A stretch of 64,000 nucleotides of DNA from Anaerolineae bacterium (lineage in GTDB: Bacteria; Chloroflexota; Anaerolineae; Aggregatilineales; Phototrophicaceae): contig JANWYT010000024.1 of the NCBI GenBank assembly GCA_025055175.1, positions 22,719 through 86,718 on the forward strand. Direction: 5' to 3'. Position 1 is the first letter of the stretch. Each line of letters opens with the position of its first letter. Below the pieces are notes generated by a model that was given only the letters and a program-made list of their open reading frames with translations, was not told where the DNA came from and did no database searches. Of this stretch, positions 42,653 to 51,258 are shown one piece after another. The position numbers and the translations under genes are program-made.

Positions 42653-45600
42653 ATGCGTCATCGCCTGCCCGACCTGGTCATCCTGCTCGTCCTGTTCTGC
42701 CTGCCATTGGGCTTCTTTTGGCCGCAGACGCTAGGAGGGCGCACGCTCATCCCCACTGAGAACCTCTACCAGTTTGAACCCTGGGCCACCTATGCCGAGG
42801 CGGTGAGCGCGCCGCGCGTGCCGCACAACCATTTGCTCTCCGACCTCATCCTGCAAAATTATCAATGGAAGCACTTCACGCGCCAGCAGCTGGCCAGCGG
42901 CGAAATTCCGCTGTGGAATCCGCACCAATTCGGCGGGATTCCTTTCCTGGCAGCAGGGCAGCACAGCATGTTATATCCGCTCAGCGCCCTCTATCTCGTG
43001 CTAGATTTGCCCACCGCCTACGGCTGGTTCACGGTGCTGAGCCTATGGCTGGCGGGCGGACTGATGTTCGGCTTGGCGCGCGGCTTGGGCCTCAGCCGAG
43101 GCGCAGGCCTGTTGGCGGGGATCGTCTATCAGCTCAGCGGCTTCGTCTTGGCCAGCGCCGTCTTCCCGATGATGCTAGCCAGCTACCCCTGGCTGCCGCT
43201 GCTGCTGTGGATGGCCGAACTCATCATCCGCGCCGAGCGCCGCCGCTTGTGGCCCACCCCAATCGGCGCGCTGGCCCTGGGCCTGAACATCTTGGGCGGC
43301 CACGCCGAGATGACAGTCTACACCCTGCTCATCCTGGCCTATTGGAGCGCAGGCCGCCTGGTCTGGGCCTGGTGGCGCGGCGCGCCCTGGCGAGAGCTGC
43401 TGGGCAGTGCAGCGGCGTTGATAGCTCTGGTAGCCCTGGGCTTCGTCTTGGGGGCGGCCCAATTCGTGCCGCTGTTTGAATTCGCGCGCAGCAATTGGCG
43501 CGCCGAGCGCTCTAGTCTGGCTGCTGTCCTCAGCTATGCGCACCCACCGCGCGACCTGATCCAGTTCATCCTGCCCAACTTCTACGGCAACCCTGCTCAT
43601 CACGGCTATCTGAACGTCCTCAATGGGCAGTGGATCGACCTGACGAGTGGCGCGTTCGCCCAACCCCATACTGAGTGGGGGATCAAGAACTATGTGGAAG
43701 GCGCGCTCTACTTGGGGATTGCGCCGCTGGCCCTGGCAGGCTTGGCCCTGTTGGACGCCTGGCGGCAGCGCCGCTCGCGCTGCGACAAGCCACCCTACAG
43801 GCTGCTGCTGGCTCTGCTGAGCGGCGCCAGCCTGTCGTTCATGTTCGGCTTGCCCACCTATGCCCTGCTCTATGCCCTGCCCACCATCAATCAGCTGAAT
43901 TCGCCCTTCCGCTGGATTTTTGGCCTGACGCTGGCAGTGGCTCTGCTGGCAGGCTTCGGCCTGGACGCAGCTCATCATCGGCCTGAGCAACGGCGCAGGC
44001 TGGGGCTGGGGTTGGTGAGCCTGGGTGGCCTGATCGGCCTGGGCCTGCTGGCTTCGCGCCTGGTCTACGGCGCTTACCCGTTTGAGACCCTGCGGCGTGG
44101 CCTGCAAGGCGCCGAGCAGGCCTTCGCCCTGCCCGAACACTTCTACAGTTATCAGTTCTGGAACGTGGGGCTGCTGGTGCTGGCCCTGCTGAGCTGCGGA
44201 GCAGTCTTGGCTTGGGGCGATAGGCTCAAGCGCAGCCCCGACGGCCTGCCCGCCTGGCAAATTCTGCTTGCGGCCCTGGTCTCCGCCGACTTGATGGCAG
44301 CGTCGTGGGGCTTCAACCCTGCATCCGATCCTGCGCTGCTGGACTTCGCCCCGCCGACGATCCAATTCCTGCAGGCCAACGCGCGCACCTCAGAGGGCGT
44401 GTGGCGCTTCATTACACTGGACGACCCTACGCAGCGTCCGCTCATCCAGGCTAACGCCGCTTGGCGCTACGGCCTCTACGACTTGCGCGGCTACGACAGC
44501 ATTATTCCCGCCGACAGCGTGGCCGTGCTGCGCGACCTCGCCCCTCAAGTCCAGCTGGATTTCAACCGCATTGCCCCGCTCTACACCGCCTATCCGCCTG
44601 GAATCGACTTCGACGTGGGCCGAGCGCTGGAGTCGGAGCTGCTGGCGCGCCTGGCGGTGCGCTGGATCGTGACGCACCGCAGCACTGTGCTGCATTCGCC
44701 GTCCTACCGCCTAGCCCATGAAGACGAAGCAGCGCGCGTCTGGGAGAACACGCGAGCCACCTCACGCGATACTTTCTCTCCCGATGGCGCTGCTCCCGTA
44801 GGCCTGATACCGCGCCAAGACACGGGCCGCGAACGCCTACTGGACGTGGAATCGTCGGTGGGCGGGCAGCTCATCAGCGCCGAGTTCTATCAGCCTGGTT
44901 GGCGCGCTTTTGTGCGTCCGCTAGGAGCAAGCGAGGATGAAGAACAAGTTGCACACGTGGAGCGCAGCCCAGAGGGCTTCATCGCAGTGGCGCTGGCGGC
45001 AGGCCAGTGGACGGTGCGCCTGGTCTACAGCCCAACTAGTTTCCAAGTAGGCTTGTTCGGGAGCTTGTTGGGCGCGTCTGTGCTGGCGCTGCTGGCGGGC
45101 ATGGCCGTCTGGCGAGCCATCGTCGGCGTGAGCAGCGACCAAGCTAGCACGACGGCGCGCGTGGCTCGCAACAGCATTGCGCCCATCCTGCTCAACGTCT
45201 TCAATCGCGGCATTGACTTCGCCTTCCTGTTGGTGATGCTGCGTATCCTCTCGCCAGAAGAGGTCGGCGTCTACTACTACCTGGTGGTGATCTTCGTCTG
45301 GTTCGACATCCTGACCAACTTCGGCCTGGATTTGTACGTCATCCGCGAAGTGGGCCGCGACAAGGCGCAGGCCTGGCGCTTGTTCTACCACACTTCGGCG
45401 CTACGCTTCGGCCTGAGTGTGCTGGGTGTAGGGCCACTGCTGGGCTTCGTCGCGGTGCGCCAAGCGACAGTGACTCCGCCGCTGGACAGCACTGCCCTGT
45501 TGACGCTGAGCCTGCTATACCTCGGCTTGTTCCCCGCCAGCCTGAGCAAGGGCATGTCCGCACTCTTCTACGCCCATGAGCAAGCGGAGAAGCCAGCCGC

Positions 45601-46597
45601 CATCGCCACGATCACCACGCTCAACAAGGTGGCTTTCGGCCTGGTGGCGCTGCTGTTGGGCGCGGGAATCACAGGGCTGGCTGCCGTCAGCGTGGGCAAC
45701 AACCTCCTGACGCTGGCTGTGCTGCTGCTGAATGGTCGTGGCCTGCTCAAGCCGCGCGACTCGTGGCGCTTGGATTGGGGCTTGCAGCGGCGCATGATTG
45801 GCCAGAGCTGGCCGCTGCTGCTCAACCACTTTCTGGCGACTATCTTCTTCCAGAGCGACGTGGTGCTGCTGGAAGCAGCGCGCGGGCCGGTGACGGTAGC
45901 CCACTACAGCGTAGGCTATCGCTGGCTGATGGCGGTCAACATCGTGCCGTCGTACTTCACGCAGGCGCTGTTGCCGCTCATGTCGCGCCAGGCCCAAGAA
46001 GACCGAGACGCACTGTGGCGCACCTACCGCTTCGGGATCAAGCTTATGGCCGCGCTGGCCTGGCCTGTGACGCTGGCCTTCACCCTGCTGGCGACTGTCC
46101 TCACTCGCCTCATGGGCGGCGAGCAGTACTTGCCCGATGGCGCGCTGGCCCTGCAAATCATGAGCTGGAGCATGCCCATCGGCTGGATGAACAGCCTGAC
46201 GCAGTACGCGCTGGTGGCTCTGGACATGCAGCGACGCATTACAACCGCTTTTGTGCTGGCGGTGACCTTCAACTTGGTCGGCAACGCCCTGTTCATCCCG
46301 CAGTACGGCTTTGTAGCGGCTGCTGTGACGACGATCCTCTCTGAGTTGGTGCTGTTCATCCCTTTCGCCCTGCTCATGCGCGAGGGGCTGGGGCGACCCA
46401 TCGGCTGGTGGGACTTGACCTGGCGGCCGGTTGTGGCGGCTTTGCCCACGCTGGCCCTGGGCTTCGCCCTGCCTGATGCGCCGCTGCTGGCCCTGAGCCT
46501 GGGTGGGGTGGCCTATCTGGGATTGCTGGCTTGGCTGCGCCCGCTAGATGAAGCCGAGACGGCCGTCCTGCGCCAGAGCCTGCGCCGCCCCACCTAA
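42653..46597 (+). CDS. Fusion of YfhO-like membrane glycosyltransferase-type protein and Wzx-like flippase
   Basis: A 1314-residue polytopic membrane protein. Residues 1-~800 are YfhO-like (bacterial membrane protein YfhO): LPDLVILLVLFCLPLGFFWPQT, PTENLYQFEPW, DLILQNYQWKHFTRQ, many membrane helices and a globular exterior part with VESSVGGQLISAEFYQPGW. From about residue 835 a polysaccharide-flippase domain begins (NVFNRGIDFAFLLVMLRILS, EVGVYYYLVVIF) with about 12-14 helices to the end. The reading frame is continuous with no stop between. It probably supplies and exports glycans. ATG 42653 follows AGGGGG, and upstream frame residues look noncoding. Confidence 0.82.
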   Translation: MRHRLPDLVILLVLFCLPLGFFWPQTLGGRTLIPTENLYQFEPWATYAEAVSAPRVPHNHLLSDLILQNYQWKHFTRQQLASGEIPLWNPHQFGGIPFLAAGQHSMLYPLSALYLVLDLPTAYGWFTVLSLWLAGGLMFGLARGLGLSRGAGLLAGIVYQLSGFVLASAVFPMMLASYPWLPLLLWMAELIIRAERRRLWPTPIGALALGLNILGGHAEMTVYTLLILAYWSAGRLVWAWWRGAPWRELLGSAAALIALVALGFVLGAAQFVPLFEFARSNWRAERSSLAAVLSYAHPPRDLIQFILPNFYGNPAHHGYLNVLNGQWIDLTSGAFAQPHTEWGIKNYVEGALYLGIAPLALAGLALLDAWRQRRSRCDKPPYRLLLALLSGASLSFMFGLPTYALLYALPTINQLNSPFRWIFGLTLAVALLAGFGLDAAHHRPEQRRRLGLGLVSLGGLIGLGLLASRLVYGAYPFETLRRGLQGAEQAFALPEHFYSYQFWNVGLLVLALLSCGAVLAWGDRLKRSPDGLPAWQILLAALVSADLMAASWGFNPASDPALLDFAPPTIQFLQANARTSEGVWRFITLDDPTQRPLIQANAAWRYGLYDLRGYDSIIPADSVAVLRDLAPQVQLDFNRIAPLYTAYPPGIDFDVGRALESELLARLAVRWIVTHRSTVLHSPSYRLAHEDEAARVWENTRATSRDTFSPDGAAPVGLIPRQDTGRERLLDVESSVGGQLISAEFYQPGWRAFVRPLGASEDEEQVAHVERSPEGFIAVALAAGQWTVRLVYSPTSFQVGLFGSLLGASVLALLAGMAVWRAIVGVSSDQASTTARVARNSIAPILLNVFNRGIDFAFLLVMLRILSPEEVGVYYYLVVIFVWFDILTNFGLDLYVIREVGRDKAQAWRLFYHTSALRFGLSVLGVGPLLGFVAVRQATVTPPLDSTALLTLSLLYLGLFPASLSKGMSALFYAHEQAEKPAAIATITTLNKVAFGLVALLLGAGITGLAAVSVGNNLLTLAVLLLNGRGLLKPRDSWRLDWGLQRRMIGQSWPLLLNHFLATIFFQSDVVLLEAARGPVTVAHYSVGYRWLMAVNIVPSYFTQALLPLMSRQAQEDRDALWRTYRFGIKLMAALAWPVTLAFTLLATVLTRLMGGEQYLPDGALALQIMSWSMPIGWMNSLTQYALVALDMQRRITTAFVLAVTFNLVGNALFIPQYGFVAAAVTTILSELVLFIPFALLMREGLGRPIGWWDLTWRPVVAALPTLALGFALPDAPLLALSLGGVAYLGLLAWLRPLDEAETAVLRQSLRRPT

Positions 46598-46635
46598 GTT
46601 TTCGCCGAGCCTCAGGCGGGCAGGGGCGCAACTTG

Positions 46636-46644
46636 TGCTACAAT
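46636..46644 (+). promoter_or_regulatory. Extended -10 promoter of the E2-JAMM-E1 operon
   Basis: TGCTACAAT lies 41 bases upstream of ATG 46685, after the stop of the preceding gene, so the operon has its own start. No good -35 is seen. GGGAGGG precedes the ATG. Confidence 0.6.
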
Positions 46645-46684
46645 CGGGCTAATTTCAGTGTATGTGCGGGAGGGCCAATCAGCT

Positions 46685-47167
46685 ATGAGCAACGCCAATT
46701 GGTGGGGAACGAAGAAGGAAGTCTCGCCGCGCCTCGTCTGGGAAGTAGAAGCCATGAAAGCCGCCTTCGGCAACACCTTCAAGCTGGTCGTGCCGTCATT
46801 CGGCGGGCTGCTCTACTGGCAGGGGACGGTGGAGATTAACTTGTCCATCCTTAGCGACCCTGAACACACTCTCAAGATCGTCTACCCCAAAGATTATCCC
46901 TACCGCCCAGCCGAAGCCTACTGCCTGAAGCCGCGCGTCTACAGCGAGAAGCACCAGTACGAAGACGGCCAGTTGTGCTTGTTCAACCCCAAAGACGGCG
47001 AACAGTACGGCTGGAATCCTTCCAAATCGACGGCGGTCACGGTAGCCGGCTGGGCTGTGCAGTGGCTCTATGCCTACTACACCTGGCGCGCCACCGGCGA
47101 CTGGCCGGGCATCGAGGAGCGCGTGCGCTCAGATACTCCACTGCCACCGCGCCGCCGCCAGTGGTAA
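46685..47167 (+). CDS. Prokaryotic E2-like ubiquitin-conjugating enzyme
   Basis: A 160-residue UBC-fold protein. The E2 core reads IVYPKDYPYRPAEAYC (YPxxP block, ~66-80), then KHQYEDGQLCLFNP with the expected catalytic Cys98 in the HxxxxDGxxC arrangement that matches eukaryotic and bacterial E2s. Trp-rich helices close the domain. It would accept an activated ubiquitin-like protein from the E1 and pass it to a target. It is the first gene of a compact operon with a JAMM protein (6 bases downstream) and an E1. The start has GGGAGGG about 9 bases upstream. Confidence 0.82.
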   Translation: MSNANWWGTKKEVSPRLVWEVEAMKAAFGNTFKLVVPSFGGLLYWQGTVEINLSILSDPEHTLKIVYPKDYPYRPAEAYCLKPRVYSEKHQYEDGQLCLFNPKDGEQYGWNPSKSTAVTVAGWAVQWLYAYYTWRATGDWPGIEERVRSDTPLPPRRRQW

Positions 47168-47173
47168 CGCGCG

Positions 47174-48337
47174 ATGACGACCTTGTTGGACATTCTGCGC
47201 CACGAATGGCACGCCATCGGCAGGCGCATTAGGGGGCTGGCCATGATTTCACGGGGGATCGTACCCAACCTGCTCATCTCGCAGCGGGTGGTGAGCAAGG
47301 TGACTGAAGCTGCGCGGCGCTTCATCGCCGACGAGACAGGCGAGACGATGGTGGGCCTGTTGCTGGCTGCTGACCCGCACAACGCTGACGCCATGCCGAC
47401 TCTGCTCGTGCTGGACACCATCGCCCCCGACGAATCTAGCATACGCCGCGCCTACATGTTTGAGCAAGGCGACGATATCCAGGGCGACCTGTTCGTCTGG
47501 TGGCTAGAGAACTGGGAAGCCTACCAGCAGTTGGGACGCGATATGCAAGGCAAGCCCATCAAGCCCGAATGGAAGACGCCGCTGCGCCATCTGGGCGACT
47601 GGCACAAGCAGCCCGGCTTCATGATCCAGCCCAGCGGCGGCGACCTGATGACCGCCCTGCGCTTCATGGAAGACGACGAGAACGCCCTGGACTTCCTGCT
47701 CGTCCCCATCGTCACCCTGGGCCACGACAGCGTGACCATCGAACCTGACGATGCCCAGGTGAACTACTTCACAGTGCCGCTGGGCGATGGCACCAGCCTG
47801 CGCATGGATTGGTGGTACATCCACCGCGACAGCCGCTTCTTCCAGCCTATCACCCCGCGCATTATCCCTGCCGACCAAGTCCCCAGCCTGACGCCCTATC
47901 CCTGGCACATCTTGGATCGAGAGTTGCTGGAAGATGAAGTCGGCCAGTTGGAGGACAACGGCTACTTCTTGTTGGGCAACACCACCATCCTCTGGGAAGT
48001 CGACGGCGATTTGCCGCTGGAGATTTGCTTCATCGTCGGCCAACGCGGCTCGTCACAGGTGTGGCTCATCGTCACCGATTGGGACTATCCGACACATGAA
48101 CCGCGTCTGTACCGCGCCGAATTCAGCGGGATCAACACCAACATGTACATCTATGACGTATTCGCTCAGCTTTGGGCGCGCCGCCAAGAAGTCATCCTGC
48201 CCAGCGGCTTCCGCTGGACAGAAGAGAGCTTCTTGGTAGACGCGCTGCTGGCCCTCAGCCCGCCTTCCAAACCTGCGGGCCGTGTACAGATTCCCGTAGA
48301 CCCCGGCGAGGACGATCATCCATCCACCCCAGACTGA
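47174..48337 (+). CDS. JAMM/JAB-fold protein with altered metal motif and C-terminal extension
   Basis: A 387-residue protein. The JAMM core shows the Glu in GETMVGLLL (E57) and WHKQPGFMIQPSGGD, which has the exact HxHx7Sx2D spacing (H144, S154, D157), but the second His is Gln146. JAMM proteins remove ubiquitin-like modifiers or trim their precursors; the Gln may weaken zinc binding. Residues ~190-387 form another domain with LPLEICFIVG and TDWDYPTHEPRLY, suggestive of an E2/RWD-like fold without a catalytic Cys. A start at ATG 47243 with AGGGGG upstream is an alternative. Confidence 0.72.
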   Translation: MTTLLDILRHEWHAIGRRIRGLAMISRGIVPNLLISQRVVSKVTEAARRFIADETGETMVGLLLAADPHNADAMPTLLVLDTIAPDESSIRRAYMFEQGDDIQGDLFVWWLENWEAYQQLGRDMQGKPIKPEWKTPLRHLGDWHKQPGFMIQPSGGDLMTALRFMEDDENALDFLLVPIVTLGHDSVTIEPDDAQVNYFTVPLGDGTSLRMDWWYIHRDSRFFQPITPRIIPADQVPSLTPYPWHILDRELLEDEVGQLEDNGYFLLGNTTILWEVDGDLPLEICFIVGQRGSSQVWLIVTDWDYPTHEPRLYRAEFSGINTNMYIYDVFAQLWARRQEVILPSGFRWTEESFLVDALLALSPPSKPAGRVQIPVDPGEDDHPSTPD

Positions 48338-48353
48338 GCCTAAGGAGCAAACG

Positions 48354-49268
48354 ATGAGCGATTGGACGCGCGTAGAGAAGCTGTTCGGCAGCGAAAACCT
48401 AGCCCTGTTGGCCCAGAAGCGCGTAGGCGTGGTCGGCGTAGGCAGCGGCGGCGGCTTCGTGGCCCTCAGCCTGGCCATGAGCGGCGTGGGCCATTTCGTC
48501 TTGGTCGATAACGACGTGCTGGAAGAGGGCAACGTCGTGCGCCACGTGGCCGATAGGCGCTACCTGGGCCAGAACAAGGCGGCAGCAGTCGCCGACCTCA
48601 TCCAGCAGCGCAACCCGCAGGCCCAAGTGACGGTGGTCGAAGGCCCGATTGAAGACCATGCAGACGCCCTGGATGGCCTGGATTTGCTGATCGTCGGCGT
48701 GGATCATGAGAACACCAAGTATTGGCTCAACCAGCAGTGCCTGGATCGGCGCTTGATCGCTCTGTACGCCGGCGTCTACGAGCGCGGCGAGGGCGGCGAC
48801 GTGGTGCTGATCTATCCTTACGATGGCCCGTGCTACGCCTGCTGGGCAGCAGAGCTGCGCGGCAGCAGCCCCGTCAGCGCGCGCGGCGACGGTGAGGAGC
48901 TAGATTATGGCATGATTGGCGAGAGCGGCACCCTGGATGCTGAGCCGGGCCTGTGGCTGCACGTCGTTAAAGTGGCCGCCATCCAGACCGATCTGGCCCT
49001 GAACGAGCTGTTGCGCGGCACGGACGTACATGAACCTATGCCAGCCAACACCCTGGTCATCGCCAACAACGCCATCGAAATCGTCGATGGCGAGGTTAGC
49101 CAGCCGCACACCGGCCTGTGGGTGCAGATCGAGCGCGATCCGCAGTGCTTGGTGTGCGGCGACAAGGTACGCCTGACCGACGAAATCCCGATGGTGCGCT
49201 CCCTGGCCGATCTTGGCGTGGACTTCAGCGACGACGAAGCCCAGCAGGCTCAAGATGAGCAGGCATGA
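48354..49268 (+). CDS. E1-like (ThiF/MoeB-fold) ubiquitin-like activating enzyme
   Basis: A 304-residue adenylating enzyme. The ATP site has GVGSGGGF (28-35), the acidic D52/D54 with N60 and R63 (VDNDVLEEGNVVR), and K75 in GQNK. Cys160/163 and Cys265/268 (CYAC, CLVC) form the structural zinc site. It would adenylate the C-terminus of a ubiquitin-like protein and hand it to the E2 encoded upstream. AAGGAG precedes ATG 48354 by 7 bases. The stop overlaps the start of a decayed Uma2 gene (ATGA). Confidence 0.85.
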   Translation: MSDWTRVEKLFGSENLALLAQKRVGVVGVGSGGGFVALSLAMSGVGHFVLVDNDVLEEGNVVRHVADRRYLGQNKAAAVADLIQQRNPQAQVTVVEGPIEDHADALDGLDLLIVGVDHENTKYWLNQQCLDRRLIALYAGVYERGEGGDVVLIYPYDGPCYACWAAELRGSSPVSARGDGEELDYGMIGESGTLDAEPGLWLHVVKVAAIQTDLALNELLRGTDVHEPMPANTLVIANNAIEIVDGEVSQPHTGLWVQIERDPQCLVCGDKVRLTDEIPMVRSLADLGVDFSDDEAQQAQDEQA

Positions 49269-49753
49269 GCGCGCCCACGCTCGGCTTGAGCCAAGCTGAT
49301 CTGCGCCAAGCTGAAGCCCAGCACCCTCAGGCCCACGTCGAAGTCGTCGACGGACGTCTGACCCAGAGGCGCAGGACGTGGGCTATCTGCACACGCTCAT
49401 CATCTGGAATTTGTTCCGCTTGTTCAGCGCCTACCTAGCCGAACAGCTCATCGGGCAGGCCTACATTGACGGCGCGCTACCTTCTCCGGAGCAGTCCTGA
49501 CGCTATACAGCAGGCGCGCCGCCCTGGTTTTTCTTTCATCTGCCAGGGCAGCGCAGTGCGCCCGATCACGAATTAGCGGGCGATTCTTGGGCGCGCCCGA
49601 CCTGGCAGTGGAGATTCTCAGCCCAGGGTAGAGCCTGCCGTCATGCGCAAGCTGGCAGACTATCTAGACTACGGCGCGCAAGCTGACGACCCACTCGTCA
49701 CGCCGCTGCTGCCTGACCTGCCGCCTCTCAGCCAAGTCTTCGCCCAACCCTGA
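49265..49753 (+). pseudogene. Decayed Uma2-family (DUF820) nuclease gene
   Basis: Its ATG overlaps the E1 stop, so it was once coupled to the operon. Fragments in changing frames follow family order: LRQAEAQHPQAHVEVVDGRL, then DVGYLHTLIIWNL..YL, then the diagnostic GAPDLAVEILSPG and a stop, then MRKLADYLDYGAQ and PLVTPLLPDLPPLSQVF. Several frameshifts and stops show the gene is dead. Uma2 proteins are PD-(D/E)XK-fold nucleases of unclear role, often present in many copies. Confidence 0.7.
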
Positions 49754-49759
49754 GAAGCC

Positions 49760-49773
49760 AGCCCGTGCGGGCT
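49760..49773. terminator. Possible terminator hairpin downstream of rnpB
   Basis: AGCCCG and CGGGCT around a two-base loop form a short GC-rich hairpin about 20 bases past the RNase P RNA 3' end. There is no T-run, so termination is uncertain. Confidence 0.35.
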
Positions 49774-49791
49774 GACCTCTGAGAGGATGAT

Positions 49792-50153
49792 GGCGTGTCC
49801 AGGTCATCCGATAAGCCGCCTTCTGTCGTGGGGAATCATTTCTCTAGGATCGGACTCGCGCCCGAACTCGTGCAGCCTACCCGACGCTTTTTGTGGCACG
49901 GGCCGCGCCAATGCGTCTATTTGGCCTTGCTCCCGATGGGGTTTGCCAAGCCACGCCCATTGCTGAGCGCGCTGGTGGTCTCTTACACCACCGTTTCACC
50001 CTCACCCCCGCCGCAGCGGTGGCACTGCGCTTCTCTGTTGCACTTTCCGTCGGCTTACGCCGCCCATCTGTTAGATGGCATCGTTGCCCTGTGGAGGGCG
50101 GACTTTCCTCAGCGGGCCAGGCCCGCCGCGATTCCCTGGACAACCTGGACGCC
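49792..50153 (-). ncRNA. rnpB: RNase P RNA
   Basis: The catalytic RNA that matures tRNA 5' ends. On the minus strand the conserved GAGGAAAGTCCGCCCTCC lies near the 5' end and ACAGAAGGCGGCTTAT near the 3' end. Helix P1 is formed by GGCGTCCAGG at the 5' end and CCTGGACACGCC at the 3' end. The length (about 360 nt) is normal. TGCTATAAT lies 4 bases before P1, so the exact 5' base may be 50150-50153. Open frames on both strands over this stretch are accidental. Confidence 0.93.
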
Positions 50154-50156
50154 TTG

Positions 50157-50165
50157 ATTATAGCA
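50157..50165 (-). promoter_or_regulatory. Extended -10 promoter of rnpB
   Basis: TGCTATAAT on the minus strand immediately before the RNase P RNA. A -35 is not evident. Confidence 0.7.
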
Positions 50166-50247
50166 CGAGCGGGGCGTGGCTCATGGATAGGCATCGCTGA
50201 CGAGTCGTCTTTTGAGCTATACTGAGCGATAGTAGCGGAGTATCGTC

Positions 50248-51240
50248 GTGCGGTGGACTGCGCCACCGCCTGCACCCAGAAAGGCCCAGACTGTGCCGCG
50301 CAAGATCATCATCGACACCGACCCAGGCATTGATGACGCTTTAGCAATCTACTACGCCCTGGCTGCCCCAGAGCTGGAACTCGTCGGCGTGACGACCATC
50401 TTCGGCAACTGCGAAGCGCCTCTCAGCACCACCAACGCCCTGCGCCTACTCGAGATTGCGGGCCGCAGCGACATTCCGGTGGCAGAGGGCGCGCACGCTC
50501 CACTGGTCGTGCCGTTCGGCGGCGCTGCTGATTTTGTGCATGGGGCAGATGGCCAGGGCGACGTCAACCTGCCACCGCCCAAGACAGCCAAGCACCCGTT
50601 GTCGGCTGCCCAGTTCATCATTGAGATGGTCAACCGCAGCCCAGACCCCATCACCCTCGTCCCCATCGGCCCGCTGACCAACATCGCCCTAGCCCTGGCC
50701 CTCGATCCCACGCTAGAGCGCAAGCTGGGCGGGATCGTCCTCATGGGCGGCAACGCCTTCGCGCTCGGCAACATCACCCCCACCGCCGAGGCCAACATCC
50801 ACGCCGACCCAGAAGCCGCCGAGCGCGTCTTCCGCACCCACGTCCCTATCGTCATGGTCGGACTAGACTTGACAGATCGCGCCTTGATGACGGGCGACAA
50901 GATCGACCAATTGGCCACGTTCGACAACCCACGCGCCCAACACCTGGCTCGTATCATCCCCTTCTACCGCAAGTTCCATCAGCAATGGTACGAAGCCGAC
51001 GGCATCCTCATCCACGACTCGATGACGATTGCCTACTTGCTACATCCGCACCTCTTCAGGACTCGCAACTACCAGATCGTGGTGGAGCTGCACGGCGTCA
51101 ATCGTGGGCGCACCACGCCAGCCCTTGAGCGCGGCATCAATCGTGAGGCTTGGGCAGGACGTCCCAACGTCACCGTCTGCCTAGACGCCGACATCTCTGC
51201 TCTGATCGACCTAGAGCTGCAATATCACGCCAAGCCGTGA
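50248..51240 (+). CDS. Nucleoside hydrolase (inosine/uridine-preferring type)
   Basis: A 330-residue (or 315-residue) enzyme hydrolysing the N-glycosidic bond of ribonucleosides for base salvage. The calcium-binding DTDPGIDDA near the N-terminus, the conserved MGGNAF and TAEANIHADPEAA blocks, and the C-terminal HDSMTIAYLL with its metal Asp are family signatures. Both GTG 50248 and GTG 50293 are possible starts; the second puts the DTDPG block at residue ~7, as usual. It ends right before the M23/propeller gene, likely in the same transcript. Confidence 0.88.
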   Translation: MRWTAPPPAPRKAQTVPRKIIIDTDPGIDDALAIYYALAAPELELVGVTTIFGNCEAPLSTTNALRLLEIAGRSDIPVAEGAHAPLVVPFGGAADFVHGADGQGDVNLPPPKTAKHPLSAAQFIIEMVNRSPDPITLVPIGPLTNIALALALDPTLERKLGGIVLMGGNAFALGNITPTAEANIHADPEAAERVFRTHVPIVMVGLDLTDRALMTGDKIDQLATFDNPRAQHLARIIPFYRKFHQQWYEADGILIHDSMTIAYLLHPHLFRTRNYQIVVELHGVNRGRTTPALERGINREAWAGRPNVTVCLDADISALIDLELQYHAKP

Positions 51241-51258
51241 TTGAGCCGAGAGATGGCT

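Noticed and set aside
49795..50275. Open frames on both strands over the rnpB region
   Set aside because: The stretch has the conserved RNase P RNA core and P1 helix; the frames have no protein-family features.
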